This document shows, piece after piece, positions 29,658 to 41,799 of a stretch of DNA of 64,000 bases (position 1 is its first letter; the number at the start of each line of letters is the position of its first letter). The DNA is taken from the NCBI GenBank assembly GCA_026119855.1, contig JAOWBW010000764.1, forward strand, positions 186,001 through 250,000. The letters are read 5' to 3'. The stretch is from Campanula takesimana. Its lineage: Eukaryota > Streptophyta > Magnoliopsida > Asterales > Campanulaceae. Below the pieces are notes generated by a model, which ran no database searches, was not told where the DNA came from, and saw nothing but the letters and a program-made list of their open reading frames with translations. The position numbers and the translations under genes were made by a program.

Positions 29658-31730
29658 CTATAGAAAGACACCAGTTCGGGCAACAAACACTTTGTTGTCC
29701 TCTTGGTTGTAAAAGTAATATCCTTTAGTTTCCTTAGGATATCCCACGAAAATACATTTATCAGATTTGTGTGCTAGTTTGTCAGAGATAAGTCTCTTGA
29801 CATAAACTTCGCAACCCCAAATCCTCATGAAAGATAAACTAGGTTTCTTTCCACTCCACATCTCATATGGAGTCTTTGGAACCGATTTAGTTGGAACTTG
29901 ATTTAGTGTGAAAGCAGCGGTTTCTAGGGCGTAACCCCAAAAGGATATTGGAAGATCAACTTGACTCATCATTGATCGAACCATGTCTAACAAAGTCCAA
30001 TTCCTCCTCTCGGACACACCATTCCATTGTGGTGTTCCAGGTGGAGTCAATTGTGAAACTATTCCACAATTCTTTAGATGATCATCAAATTCTTGACTTA
30101 AGTATTCACCACCTCGATCTGATCGAAGTGCCTTTATACTTTTGCCAAGTTGTTTTTCTACTTCATTTTGAAATATTCTAAATATCTCAAATGCTTCACT
30201 TTTATGTTTCATTAGGTAAACATACCCAAATCTACTATAATCATCAGTGAAGGTTATGAAGTATTGAAATCCTCCCCTAGCATTGCTACTTAATGGTCCG
30301 CATACATCGGAATGTATCAACCCCAATAAGTCGCTTGCCCTTTCACCCAACTTGGTAAAAGGTGTCTTAGTCATTTTTCCAAGAAGACACGACTCACAAG
30401 TGTCATATGACTCAAAGTCACATGAACCCAAAAGTCCGTCCCCATGGAGTTTTGAGATACGCTTCTCATTAATATGACCAAGACGGCAATGCCACAAATA
30501 AGTATGATTTATATCATTAGGTTTAGATTTCTTATTTACATGATAGACATTATTTTCATTCTTGACATCCAAGATATAAAGGCCATTAAATGAATTAGCA
30601 ATACCATAAAGCACATCATTTAAATAAATAGAAAATTTCTTATTCTCAATAAGAAACTTAAAACCTTCATTATCCAAACAAGAAATTGAAATAATATTTC
30701 TGCTTAAATCCGGAACATAATAACAATTGTTCAAAACAAGAATTAATCCGGAAGGTAAAGTGACTTCATAAGTCCCTACGGCTAATGCAGCAACTCTTGC
30801 TCCATTCCCCACGCGTAGATCTACTTCACCTTCTTTAAGCAGTCTCCTATTCTTTAGTCCCTGCACATTTAGACAAATGTGAGAACCACATCCGGTATCC
30901 AATACCCAAGAATCAGTGGTAGAAAGGAGAATATCTATCATATAGATACCTGAAGTCGACGCAGCCTTGCTGCTCTTCTTCTTCTTTTGCTCTTCCAAGA
31001 AAGCCTTGCAATTACGTTTCCAATGACCAATTTCTTGACAATGGAAACAAATTGCATCCTTTTGTGTATCGGGTTTTGCCTCAGAAGCCTTGGCAACCTT
31101 TGCCTTGCTTATCTTGGGTTTGACAACTTTTGCCTTACCCTTGCCTTTGGCACCAGGCTTGTTCCCATCATGAACCAAGAGCACAGGAGAACCTTTCTCC
31201 ACAATTTTCATCTCTGCAGTTTTAAGCATCCCATGCAACTCAGAGAGATTCTTATCCATTCCATGCATGTTATAATTCATTACAAACTGATTATAACTTT
31301 TAGGCAATGAATTAAGAATGAGATCCGTGGCTAGCTCCAATGGGATTGGATAGCCAAGTTTCTCAAGGTGCTCTACATAACCTTTCATTTTAAGAAAGTG
31401 AGGACTCACTTGTTGCCCTTCATTCATTTTACTAGTAGTGAATGCAACAATGGTCTTGTACCTCTCTTGCCTAGCTTGCTCTTGAAACATGGTTCTCAAC
31501 TCCACGCCTATCTCATAGGCTTCCAAATGTTCCAAACTTTGTTGGAGTTTTGAACACATAGCATCAAGCATGAGACAACTTACATCTCTAGACTCATTAC
31601 GATGTTTCTTGTAATTGTCTCTTTCTACCCTAGGGGCAGTAGGCGGTGGTTCAGCGGGGAGAGGCCCATCGAGAATGTACAACTTATCTTCTTGCCTAAG
31701 AACGATTCTTATGCTACGGATCCAATCCAT
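29658..31730 (-). CDS. Copia Gag, protease and integrase
   Basis: 690 codons. Gag (1-220) with DLILNSLPKSYNQFVMNY; a zinc knuckle CFHCQEIGHWKRNC (about 230); protease active site WVLDTGCGSHI (about 280); integrase HHCC region LWHCRLGHI...CESCLLGK (about 415-455) and core LIHSDVCGPL, TFTDDYSRFGY and ALRSDRGGEYLSQEF (D-D-E). It ends VARTGVFL at a TAG (29658); the next codons KEFLSK continue the same frame, so the stop is a single substitution. The true start is probably farther upstream: an ATG at 31804 begins MTNNTQSMSLRSILEKDK but leaves the frame before MDWIRS, so a one-base indel lies between about 31735 and 31790. Confidence 0.95.
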   Translation of the reverse strand: MDWIRSIRIVLRQEDKLYILDGPLPAEPPPTAPRVERDNYKKHRNESRDVSCLMLDAMCSKLQQSLEHLEAYEIGVELRTMFQEQARQERYKTIVAFTTSKMNEGQQVSPHFLKMKGYVEHLEKLGYPIPLELATDLILNSLPKSYNQFVMNYNMHGMDKNLSELHGMLKTAEMKIVEKGSPVLLVHDGNKPGAKGKGKAKVVKPKISKAKVAKASEAKPDTQKDAICFHCQEIGHWKRNCKAFLEEQKKKKSSKAASTSGIYMIDILLSTTDSWVLDTGCGSHICLNVQGLKNRRLLKEGEVDLRVGNGARVAALAVGTYEVTLPSGLILVLNNCYYVPDLSRNIISISCLDNEGFKFLIENKKFSIYLNDVLYGIANSFNGLYILDVKNENNVYHVNKKSKPNDINHTYLWHCRLGHINEKRISKLHGDGLLGSCDFESYDTCESCLLGKMTKTPFTKLGERASDLLGLIHSDVCGPLSSNARGGFQYFITFTDDYSRFGYVYLMKHKSEAFEIFRIFQNEVEKQLGKSIKALRSDRGGEYLSQEFDDHLKNCGIVSQLTPPGTPQWNGVSERRNWTLLDMVRSMMSQVDLPISFWGYALETAAFTLNQVPTKSVPKTPYEMWSGKKPSLSFMRIWGCEVYVKRLISDKLAHKSDKCIFVGYPKETKGYYFYNQEDNKVFVARTGVFL

Positions 31731-31804
31731 AAAGTTAGTACCATTCTCAGCTTATCCTTCTCAAGGATCGATCGCAACGACATTGATTGAGTGTTATTAG
31801 TCAT

Positions 31805-33361
31805 TATCTACAAATATGCAAAATTTCCAAAATTTAATAAGTACCGTTTTTCATTAAAGAGATAAACAATGTATTTTTCAAACAAAATACTCCCACTAAA
31901 TTATATAACCTTCATATACATCCAATGTATAATATAATTTAAATGGGTTAAGATCCAACTTTAATTTAATTTCAAGTCCGCTAAGGCGGATTACACAAAA
32001 TCAAATTAATTAGGTAGACAACTCTTGTCAATCATATCTCATATGACTCTTAGTTCCTTTTATGAGATTCTTTAAGAAATCCAATTTCAAAAAGCATGTT
32101 AAACCTCATCTTTGCCTAGGCCCAAAACTGTTTTGACGCCCAATTAAGTCTAACCATTTTAAACGCATAGTTAATGTGTCCCGCTAGGGCGTGCCCACAC
32201 TATCCATCTTGCTCATACAAAAAAAAATTTAATGCATCTCGCTAGGGCGAATCTACATTAAAATCACTCATGTACTCACAAGTGTTTTAATCATGGCATG
32301 GCAATAAAAGACTTAAAACTTTCTTTGAAGGTTCCTCACATGTAGCATATAACACATTTATGAGCACATAATATAAACATGTTACACATCAAGTTTAGCC
32401 ACTAAATTAATCTCCATTAATTTAAGCATGGTATTTATGTGTCATTAGTTTCTCTATAATTATGAGGATGAGACTATTTCAACTTTGGTTATTATCTCCA
32501 AATCAAGACAACAAGAAGTGCGGTCGAACTAAACCATTAGGCAACCACAATCCCGCACTAATTCAAGAAACCAAGAAAGTAGTCCATGTGGCCGAAACTA
32601 AGCAATAGATGGTCTCGATGAACGTAGGCCAATTGCATTCACAATTCCACATGGATCTCCAATCATTGAATCAAGAACTTTGTTTCTCAATTTTAGCAAT
32701 TATGAACTCTTCATAATTCTAACTTCGTCTTATCTTTGAAACTTTGATTGCGATCAATTTTGGGAAACACAATCTCGATGAACGCAGATTAGCCATCCAA
32801 AACTTGAACCAATCTAGGAATCACAAGACTAAAACAAATAGGAAAATCAAACCCCAAAATCCATACATAAACCAACTACCCAAAACCCATTCCAGATCAG
32901 CAAGTCTGGACTGGTTCTGTTACTGGTTCTGTTGAATCTTTCGAAAAATTCCAGATTCTGGTTTTCAACCAAAATCAGACCTTCTGATCCCCTTGTGCGG
33001 CCGCCCAAAACCCTTGTGCGGTCGCCCAAAAACTGTGCGGCCGCCCAAGGCGTTTTGTGCGGTCGCCCAGTGCCATCAGAATGTGCAGATTTTTTAAGTT
33101 CGAAAATTTTTGTCTCAAAATTGTTTTTCCCCGATTATTAAAACTTTGATCCAATCAAAAATTAATAACCAACAATTCTGAATCCACCATAATTTATTTA
33201 TTGCGATTGAATCGTGCGATTAAAGTTGTAAAACAATAAACCACATAAAATCACATAACACATAAACATCACATATTCCAATATTCATATCATGTAAGGC
33301 ACATAAACAATTTATATACACATAACATGATCTAGGTATTGAAATAATCAACATGAACGAA
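31805..33361 (-). other. Leader of Copia copy 1, with its own dyad cluster
   Basis: Untranslated leader between PBS and gag. At 32994-33069 it repeats the LTR's motif four times (TGTGCGGCCGCCCA, TGTGCGGTCGCCCA, TGTGCGGCCGCCCA, TGTGCGGTCGCCCA) at starts 32994, 33015, 33034 and 33056. The leader of Copia copy 3 (43764-45240) is homologous but carries that copy's own different motif at the matching place. Confidence 0.75.
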
Positions 33362-33374
33362 GCTCTGATACCAC
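33362..33374 (-). other. Primer binding site, initiator tRNA-Met (Copia copy 1)
   Basis: Minus-strand TGGTATCAGAGC one base from the LTR end at 33375. This is the standard initiator-Met primer site of plant Copia elements. Confidence 0.95.
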
Positions 33375-34866
33375 TGTTGGGTTTCGATCAGACATGCGCA
33401 GCGGAAATTAGCATTTAAAATTTTGAAACCCAAAGCCCATAGATCCGTTCATATGATTAAATCAAATACAACATAAGAATAAAGGAATAAACTAACCCTT
33501 GATGGCTATCAAATTCTCTTGGTCTTTGGTGGAGGTTTCAAGACTTGATCACGATCACAAAGCTTGAACACGAACTTTGAAGATGATGATTTTCACCCTC
33601 TAGCGGTATCCACACTTCGAACGAATATCAAAGGAGCTTCTTTGATCTTGGTTGCTAGACCAAATTGTGAAACACTTTTTCACAATCAAAAGAACTATAT
33701 GGAATTTATTTTGTGTATTATTTTGTTCCTCAACCAAGAATGTCTTGGAACAAAATAAACCCTCTCTCAAACTCTTTGAGACTCACAAAATCAATCGTTT
33801 TGAGTGCTGGCCGAATTTGGTATTTTATACACAAGTATGACCTATTCCAAATAGGAAACTTGTGTCAAAATCCGTCCAAAATTCGTTTCCTAATCAAATT
33901 AGGAATCTGCCACCCGACAGTACTGTGCGGCCGCCCAAAAACCTCTGTGCGGTCGCACAACATTCTGAAACAAAACTGGTACATTTCTGAGCTAAGTGTG
34001 CGGCCGCCCAGTCCAGAATGTGCGGTCGCCCACTTCCCAGAAAGTCCAGAATTTCCAAAATTCCAATGTAGTCCTTTTAAAGATTCGTTCTATTGTGTGT
34101 GACCCTCTAGGATTATACTAAGTTGGCAATGAGCTCAAACATGATCCCATAAGATATGATTAGGTTCTAGCAAACCGTCATACCTACCCAAATAGTATAA
34201 CTAGATACAAGTTCGCATTCCTTTAGAACATGTCACAATCCCTTTGTCCACGATGTCATTGAACACAAGTCATGGTCAAACAGTCAACTTGTTTTGTTCA
34301 ATACTTTCTCGATTCCGAATATGTTGATAATTCAAATGCTATTGATCCAATCAATCCATTTGAGTCCGGCCGAACATTTCATCAACATCATTCCTACGAG
34401 TGGCCCAAGCTTGACATCTCTCCGAGGAGGAACAAATCCATTTAGCTTATTATTCTTCCCTACGTGAATCCGATTATGCCAATCATACCCTTTATAACTT
34501 CCCGGTTAAAGGTAGCGTTTGAATATGTCAAACATAATGTTCATCAAGTGGAAGACTATAATAACTTCATGTCTAAGGATTCAAATGACATAACTAATAT
34601 GAGATATATGTTTGACATGGACCATGACATAAATCTCATACAGCGGGTCATGTCCAGTACCTTGTTCCAAACAAGTACCCATAAATCTAACATGATCATC
34701 CCATGATCATTTAGCCTTTATACTAGTGCTTAACAAGTACTAGGGACGGGGATTATTATAAGTAAACATGAACAACAATAATAATCAAAACATCTCTTTA
34801 TTGATATGAAATAAATGATAACAATTACAACGTTTATTAAACGTGCCTAGGGCACCACTACCAACA
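33375..34866 (-). repeat. 5' LTR of Copia copy 1
   Basis: 1492 bp, same length as the 3' LTR. Cassette at 33924-34032 with starts 33924, 33946, 33997 and 34019. Here the fourth motif is TGTGCGGTCGCCCA, where the 3' LTR has TGTCCGG. Confidence 0.95.
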
Positions 34867-34871
34867 GAACT

Positions 34872-34953
34872 AGTATAAGTTTAATCGATGATTAAATGAT
34901 GATCATGTGTATGTGATACAAATTAAACTTATGGGTACTTGTTGGTAAACAAG
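34872..34953 (+). mobile_element. Copia LTR fragment (copy 2), right part
   Basis: Continues 26200-26345: AGTATAAGTTTAATCGATGA and AATTAAACTTATGGGTACTT match 42445-42500 of Copia copy 3. It ends at the Tat-B LTR edge (34954), so a Tat-B element inserted into this LTR. Confidence 0.65.
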
Positions 34954-35972
34954 TGTAGATCCCCGGGGGAGAACCACAGCTTGGCTAGAATGCGTGAATT
35001 ATCCTAGGATGTGTATTTGGTTTTAAAGATTAGAGTCGCCACCTATGTTTTAAAGGAACATAAGAAAAACCTAATATAGCCTAAGTTTTGTTACGAAAAC
35101 CAGAGATTCGGGAGAGACGGATTCGGGGGTTACGGAGTGGGAAGTACTTAAACACCCACTCCACCCGGCTAAAGCCGGTCTTGCTACTTTTGGTGTTCTA
35201 ATATGAAAAGTCCTTCTTTTATTAATATAAATATGTGCTAACAATTACATCAAGAAATAAATAGGAAATTAAAGGGATTAAAAATGTAGGGAGATAACCT
35301 TTAACCAACTTCAATGTAATGAAGTGATCATTTGGTCATGTCCCATTTGATGGGGATTGCATACATTTAAGAAAACATGTAAATAAAAGAGAAGAAAGTT
35401 GTACCTTACTTCGAGATGAAAAAAGAGAACTTCAAACTTTGACTTGAAGCTGGTGTGTTTGTAGAGAAATAGTGTGCAAAAACTTGTAGAGTTTTTGTGT
35501 AGAGTTTTGGTAGAGAATAGAAGTTGGGTCTAAAATCCTCTAAAAAGTCCTCCTTTGATGTTAAAAATCCCCCTTCTTCTAAGGTAGAATGAGGGGGTTT
35601 ATATAGGTGTAAAGATGATGTTTTTGGTGCCAAAACAGAGTCATAAAGATGGAATTCCCGGGCAAAATCAAGTAATTTGAGCAAGTGAGAGATTCTTGGA
35701 CAGAATCTGTAACTGACGCCCAGAAGCGCGCGCCTCCGGCCTATGGAGGTGGAAGACGTGCGCGTTTGACCTATGGAGGCGGAGGCGCGCGACTCTGAAA
35801 TGGATTTTTTGACAGAATGGATTGAAAAGTTAGAACTGTTATTCAGTTTAGCCCCCAGATTTAACGGAGTCAGTCAAAAACTTAACGGAAGTAACAAAAA
35901 CTAACAAAAATAAGTTAAATAAAAATACTATGTATGCAATTGGGTTGAGCAGTCTAAGGCGGGGTGTCTACA
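34954..35972 (-). repeat. 3' LTR of Tat-B (minus)
   Basis: Sense start TGTAGACACCCCGCCTTAG (35972), end GGGGATCTACA (34954); 1019 bp. Preceded in sense by CCGAGGGGCTC, a short purine tract. Carries GC-rich motifs at about 35791-35724 (about 30 bp apart), TATATAAA at 35605-35598, covarying hairpins at 35178-35134 and an internal GGTGGCGACTCT (about 35043-35032). Confidence 0.9.
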
Positions 35973-36169
35973 GAGCCCCTCGGTGACGTGGATTGCAAAG
36001 CAAAACACGTCGATGAAAGAAAGACAACCGCCAAGGACATCGACAAGAGAAAATAAAGACTCGATAAAAAGAAGGAATTTGAAATTCCAAAGGATGGAAG
36101 TGCGCTCCCTGGGTGAGCGACTTTTGTTGATTGGAAAAGGTGGTGATTTCAGTGGTTCACCATGGACCA

Positions 36170-36535
36170 AATTGCTGTTTGAAGCCGCACTTGCTGTTAT
36201 GCTGTTTGAAGCCGCATTTGCTTGTTTCTGCTGTTTGAAGATGCACTTGCTTGTTTCTGCTGTTTGAAGCCGCATTTTCTTTCTTCTTCTGTTTGAAGCC
36301 GCACTTGTTGTATGATGTTTGAAGACGCATTTACTTGTTTCTGTTGTTTGAAGCCGCACTTGCTTGTTTCTGTTGTTTGAAGCCGCACTTGTTGTATGCT
36401 GTTTGAAGCCGCATTTGCTTGATGTTTAAAGCCGCACTTGTTGTATGCTGTTTGAATCCGCATTTTCTTGCTGTTTGAAGCCACACTTGATGTATGCTGT
36501 TTAAAGCCACATTTTCTATGCTATTCGGAGCCGCA
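36170..36535. repeat. Minisatellite of about 27-bp TGTTTGAAGCCGCA units
   Basis: About fourteen degenerate units of GCTGTTTGAAGCCGCACTTG with spacers such as CTTGTTTCT or TTGTATG. The minus-strand ORFs here translate the repeat (KCGFKQQKQ...) and are not taken as genes. It lies just inside the 3' LTR of the Tat-B element. Confidence 0.85.
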
Positions 36536-39500
36536 TTTTGCTGTGGTACCTATTATCTGTGTGTGCTTTGCAGATATACGTGCTTGCGCGGGAGAATGTG
36601 TGAAGTGTGAAATTGTGCTTGTGGTGTGTTATGATTTGAAAAGCAGAGATTGCTTGAGGGAGACTTTGAAAGAAATCTTTGATGAATGATGTTCATACCT
36701 TCACTTACCATGGCCGCTTGATTCAGGATGAATTTTTGGTGTTGTGATTTTGATGAAGGATGTCGACGCTTTGGGATAAAGATGAGCTGCTTTCACTTTT
36801 GATGGAGGCATGATCATTCTTGATGATAGGTTGGTCATGCCAAAGGCTGCCTACGTATTCTTTGAAAGGAATCAGACCAGCGTAGTTCAAGGATGATGGA
36901 GAATTCTGGGGAAGGAGCTAGGAGCAAAGCAAAATGAAGCACATATTTTTAAACAAGTAAGGAGACAAAGAAAGTTTATTTACAAAGAAAAAGAAGAAAA
37001 TCTTTATGTCGTTTTTTTTTAGTTCGTGGGTGAACCATTTTAACCATCGTGTGTTTGTAAAGACAACCCAAGATCAAATCATGTTCGGTCGAAGTCCGGA
37101 TTGCCTTGCTTGAATTCTGTTATTGTTGTTGTGCCCAACTAAGCGTGATGTCTAGCCCTCAGAGATTTGTTGATTATGGGGTTTCAAAAGACTTTCGATG
37201 CTGAGATACCAAAGGGTTGCTGATTGTAAAGTCCTTAGAATGCCTTTGATGCCAAACTTTGAGTGACTCGTGAAGCCCCAAGATAAATCAGCTCTTGGCC
37301 CATTCAAATGAATCGCCTTTTGACGTGAGCAAGCCCCAAGAGAAGATTATTGATACCAAGCTTCGAGATATTGCTAAGCCCCAAATGGCATGTACTTGTT
37401 GCTTGCGAGCTTTAAAATGGTGGAATGTGAAGACCTTTCGATGTAAAGCCTCAAAAACAGCTTGGAATCGGCTTGGCATTATATTGATAGTGGATTCACC
37501 GTTTGGTAGAACTCTTGATAGTGATCTCCCTCTTACTCTTTCTTGGAGATGAATGGCCTTAATGTGGTCGGTACCCAAATGGCGGAAGGCCCCAGTCGAA
37601 AAGTGTAGGTCTTCGGAAAATGTCTTGGGAGAAATTGTGATGTCGTCGAGGTTGCGGATGATAAGGTCTTGGCGTGATAAGGTCCCAAATGGGTATGTTT
37701 GCTTGAGTCTTCTTGGGTTGAACTAATAACGGAACTTCGGATGCAACTCGTGCGGATGCAGCTTTTGCTTTTGATCTTAGAGAAGGGGTTGCTGTATTGC
37801 AGAAACATTGGGTATGGTACCCGCTATAACCCGTTTAAGTGAGTTTAGTATATTGAATCATTTTCCTTTTCTATAAGGCTTCCTTCATAATCTCGTTGTA
37901 AGTTACAACATAACAAGAATCTTCAAATTCATTCATAACATTAGAGCCCTCCTTTCAAATGTTGCACATGACTTTGCTAGGGCCATCGTTGGGGGAGGTG
38001 AAGTGAATTGCATTTTTTCTGAGTGAGCCTTTCAAACTCGAGTCTAGCCCCTAGAGTGCCATCACCGATTGTACATAGAGCAAGAAATACCTATCCTTGA
38101 TTGGGGGAACAGGCACGAGCACACATGACAAGAAGGCTTTTTGACATTCCTTTTGAGAGACTTTGAGGATAGTCTCACACGTCTTTCTTGAGCGTAGCCT
38201 CTAGGGCTCATTAACTGTCAAATGAAGAAAAGGATGCTCTCGTCATTGATTCACATAGCCCCTAGGGCGTCATCATTTGTAGAGCAAAGCAAGATACTCG
38301 TCCTCGTGCGAGGGAACATACATAAGAGGACATGGCAAGAGCTACTCCATTCTCGGGAAACCTTTTGACATACTTTAGGGGAACATGCTTGAAGGATCTC
38401 GAAAATTGAGGTACACGTTGTTGCCATTTATGATCCAAACCAATTGGTGAATTTAAGACCATTCGTGCAACCTCTCACCCCTTTTTGACTTTTTGATGAC
38501 ATATCAATCATGAGCTCATTCTCGGACGGGCCTTCTTTCACATGAGCCCAAAAATGCACATTGCAAGAACAATCTCTCTTATGCCAATAACCCAAAACGA
38601 CCTTTGATCATACCATATCTTGTCGAGCCTTTTGCAATTCCAAAGTTGACTCGGTGGGGAATTGACTTGCTGAGGAGATTCAATGTAGAACTTGTGTAGT
38701 TGTCTTCTTTAGAGGCCGGGGATCTCCATTTCTCTTTCCCTTCTCTATCTCACTCTCTCATTTTTTTTTTCTGACGCACCCTGTTTTTTGCCTAGACCGC
38801 CCTTTTGGGTTTTCAATCTAGCGGACATCTCTTTTGCGTCTTCATTTTGACTCGATTAATGAGGAAGTGATGAAGATGAGAGACATGTGATTTTGCGGTG
38901 GAGACCTTTTGTCACTAATGATGAGTGACATTGACTCGAGTAGGGAAGTAGCCCCTAGTATTGACTTCATGTATTTATATATTTTTTGAATGACTCGCGA
39001 AGGCAAGTAAGTCATTAAGAGAGAAGAGAAGGAAAACCTCAATTTGATTGCGAGAAACTGGGAGTATCGCTGAAGGATAAGAAGACCCTAGACTCGATAA
39101 GGAATGCAAAGCAATTCCAATTCTAAGAAAGTTATTCAATCTTGAGGTGATTAATTCATTGGAAAATGAATCGTATAAAGATGTCTTGATAAGTTCGAGA
39201 GGAAGGCCAATCACCATAACGCACTAGGGCTAAACATATCTTCTTTCTTTCATGAGACCGGACTCGAAGGTTGCCTACGTTCTTCCAGTGTAGAGGCTCA
39301 GGTCACCGTAGTTCTTGTGGATTCTCCTTTCGCCGTGATGGTTATTGATGTTGCTTCATCCTTTATTGGTGGAACGATGTTGATCTTGTACTTCTTTGAT
39401 TGAGGGTTTTTTTTTTTTTTTTTTTTTTTTGCTCTAACTTTTGCCTAAGTTGTTTTGAAGAGTAAACCTAGCGAGGTTTTTTTTTTTTTTTTTTTTTTTT

Positions 39501-39666
39501 ATCCCCCCTGAAAACATGGCTTGATATTTCTTCATAGTTGTAGCTCCACCTTATTTTTGCACTTGATAGCTTGACTTCGTCTTCTTGATGTTTAGCCCTA
39601 GGCGTTCAAGTGATGGCCCTCATTCCAAAACTCGTTTAGACATCTTTTCATCATTTTGCCAAGAAT
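36536..39666 (-). other. Tat-B 3' non-coding region
   Basis: About 3 kb without a supported gene. Recognisable parts are CTACG hairpin elements at 36846-36890 (inner stem ATTCTTT/AAAGGAAT with one wobble) and 39264-39314, and the CCTAGACCGCCC block at 38790-38826. There are long T runs at 38757-38771 and about 39404-39430 and 39477-39500. A degenerate second copy of the block lies between the last two. Several phrases (AGCCCCTAG, TGAGCCTTT) recur but not as a clear tandem repeat. Confidence 0.45.
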
Positions 39667-40607
39667 AAGGGATGGCAACGGGTCGGGTTCGAGTCAGATC
39701 AGGACCGATCCGAACCCGATCTGAACTATACACATGCATGACCGAACCCGATCCTATCCGAAATGTCATGATTCGTGATCCGATCCGCGATCTGATCTGA
39801 TCCGCGACCCGATCTCTGCTCCGACCCTAGACCCGATCCGAATCCGTGACCCAAGAACAAGAACATTTCCCAGAACAAGAACAAGAACCAGAACCAGAAC
39901 GAGCAACATCAAGTCAACTGGGATTAAACCCTAATTTGAGAGTGTTGGATTGAATTGTACAAGTAACATCACGTATTCACAGTACAAAAAAGGCAAATTA
40001 AACCCCTATTTGACCTTCACAAAACATTGAGTAATCTATACGAATTGAATCCCTAAATTTGAAACAAATTAAACCCTAATTTGAGGGGTGAGAGCTGACA
40101 GTAACTTACCTTGGTAAAGAGCAGGTGAGGATGCTGTAGTGGACGGCGACGGAGACGAGGGCGGCGACGGAGACGGCAGCGTCGAATAGAGAAAGACGAG
40201 GAGAAGGAGAGCCAATAGAAGAGCGAACGGCGTCACCGTCACAGACACCGGCACGGGCAACGACAACTGCGCATAGAGAGAGAGTCATGAACGTCGCATA
40301 GAGAGAGAGAGAGTAGGGAACGGCGTTGCTGGGAGAGAGAGGGGGGGTCAGTGAGACTGAGGGAAATAAAAAACTAAACCTATATTTTTTCTTATATAGG
40401 GAGGGTGTGTGTGTATTTTTTATAACATGAGGGGGTAGTAGTAAAATTTATAAATTTAACATGTTCGGGTCAGATCGGATCGGATCAGGGGGTTCTACCG
40501 AAACCGATCTGAACCCGATCGGATCTTTAAAAATGCAAACCATATCTGAAATTTACGGATCGATTTCCCTTCGGTACAGATCGGGTTCGGTCAAATTTCC
40601 ATCCCTA
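39667..40607. mobile_element. Non-autonomous hAT-like element, second
   Basis: Ends AAGGGATGGCAA and TTTCCATCCCTA (inverted) with a perfect 8-bp TSD CCAAGAAT (39659-39666 and 40608-40615); 941 bp. Subterminal regions are packed with GGGTCGG and GATCCGA words, as in the element at 23418-24078. The middle (40100-40380) is unrelated, GC-richer, with GAGAGA runs. No transposase. Confidence 0.9.
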
Positions 40608-41009
40608 CCAAGAATTATTAGATTGAACAACTTAGAATAGTGTATGTGGACAAGAACGACTTTTATTTGATGAGACCGACTCAAACTTCAACATTAATGG
40701 GAAGGAATAAAACTTAATGCACACATTAGAGGACTTTGACTCTCTCTTTTTTTTCAAACTAGGTAGAGAAAGAGAAACGGAGATTGTTGTCGTCGTTGTT
40801 ATAGTCCTCGCTGTCGTCGTAGCTTGAACTATCCAGGATCTCTTGGGTATCGGAGTCTGTCTCATAGGATTCCTCGGTTACTTTTTAGAGCAAATGGTCG
40901 ATTCTAATCCCCGCATCATACATGTGTGCAAAATCGGGATAAAAGGCTCTACTAAGATGAGCTCGGTAGTCCATATTTAAGCACTTCGAGAAGATCTCCA
41001 TTTGTTCCT

Positions 41010-41742
41010 TCATTGAGGGCCTATCAACAACTCGGTCATCTTGTCATTCCAACGGCGAGAAAAGTCCCCAAATAATTCATTTCCCTCTTGCATGGTGTTT
41101 TCCAATTCTTTCTTCGTGAGACGGTGCATGTAATTGCCTTCATATTGTGACTTGAAGGCAAGAATGGCGTCATCCCAATTGAGATGGGTGGAAACCGGGA
41201 TACCCATATACCAATCTTTTGCGACCCCATCAAGAGTAAGTGGGAAGCATTGTGCCATTATTTGAGGAGACACTTTCTTCGGTAGCATGGCCCAAATGTA
41301 GGAGTCGATGTGAGCATCGGGACAAGAGTTTCCTTTGAACTTGCCAATTTCGGGAATCTTGAATTTCTCGGGAAGGGCCACCATAGTATTCATGAGAAGA
41401 GAAGCACGATGGAGATCGGAGATCGGAGCTTGGAACTTTGTTCAAATTTATCCCACCAAAATGTTGGTCGATGTATGCCATGAGAGTGTTGACCAAACCG
41501 TAATCAATGCTTTGGACCATATTTCCTTCATTTGTAAGCTCCTTCAATTGGTCCTCGAGATTAGCAAGTTATTTCTTATGGGCCATTCTCTCATGCTTGA
41601 GACGGTCTTGCCACAAATCATCCTTGCGTTGGGCATTCTCTGTGAGTGCATCAATTTGTCCTTTCAGTTCTTTGATCATGTTGGCTATATCCTTGTTGGA
41701 CCGGGAAAGATTGCCACCGTTGTTGTTGCCGTTAGAAGCCAT
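41010..41742 (-). pseudogene. Gag remnant of Tat-B (minus)
   Basis: Starts MASNGNNNGGNLSRS at 41742, then IKELKGQIDALTENAQRKDD. It changes frame near 41569 and again near 41393, then reads EKFKIPEIGKFKGNSCPD, AQCFPLTLDGVAKDWYMG and KKELENTMQEGNELFGDF, RRWNDKM (Gag core), ending at 41010. The plus-strand copy at 61781-62573 has the same blocks. Ends before any zinc knuckle. Confidence 0.8.
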
Positions 41743-41799
41743 TGGACCTATTTGAAGAACACGGTTGATCTTAGGATGGCCCCGCAAACACCTTTTGGG

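Larger units (their letters stand above)
26346..34866 (-). mobile_element. Nearly intact young Copia retrotransposon (copy 1)
   Basis: 8521 bp, flanked by a perfect 5-bp TSD GAACT (26341-26345 and 34867-34871). Both LTRs are 1492 bp and I find about seven base differences between them (roughly 0.5%), so the insertion is recent. Order in minus sense: 5' LTR, PBS, leader, gag-protease-integrase ORF, a single in-frame TAG, RT-RNase H ORF, polypurine tract, 3' LTR. It landed inside an older Copia LTR of the same broad family in the opposite direction. Two defects (an early gag frameshift and the TAG) make it unlikely to be autonomous. Confidence 0.95.

Noticed and set aside
36197..36484. Gln/Lys-rich repetitive ORF
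   Set aside because: It translates the minisatellite at 36170-36535 and has no start context or homologous copy.
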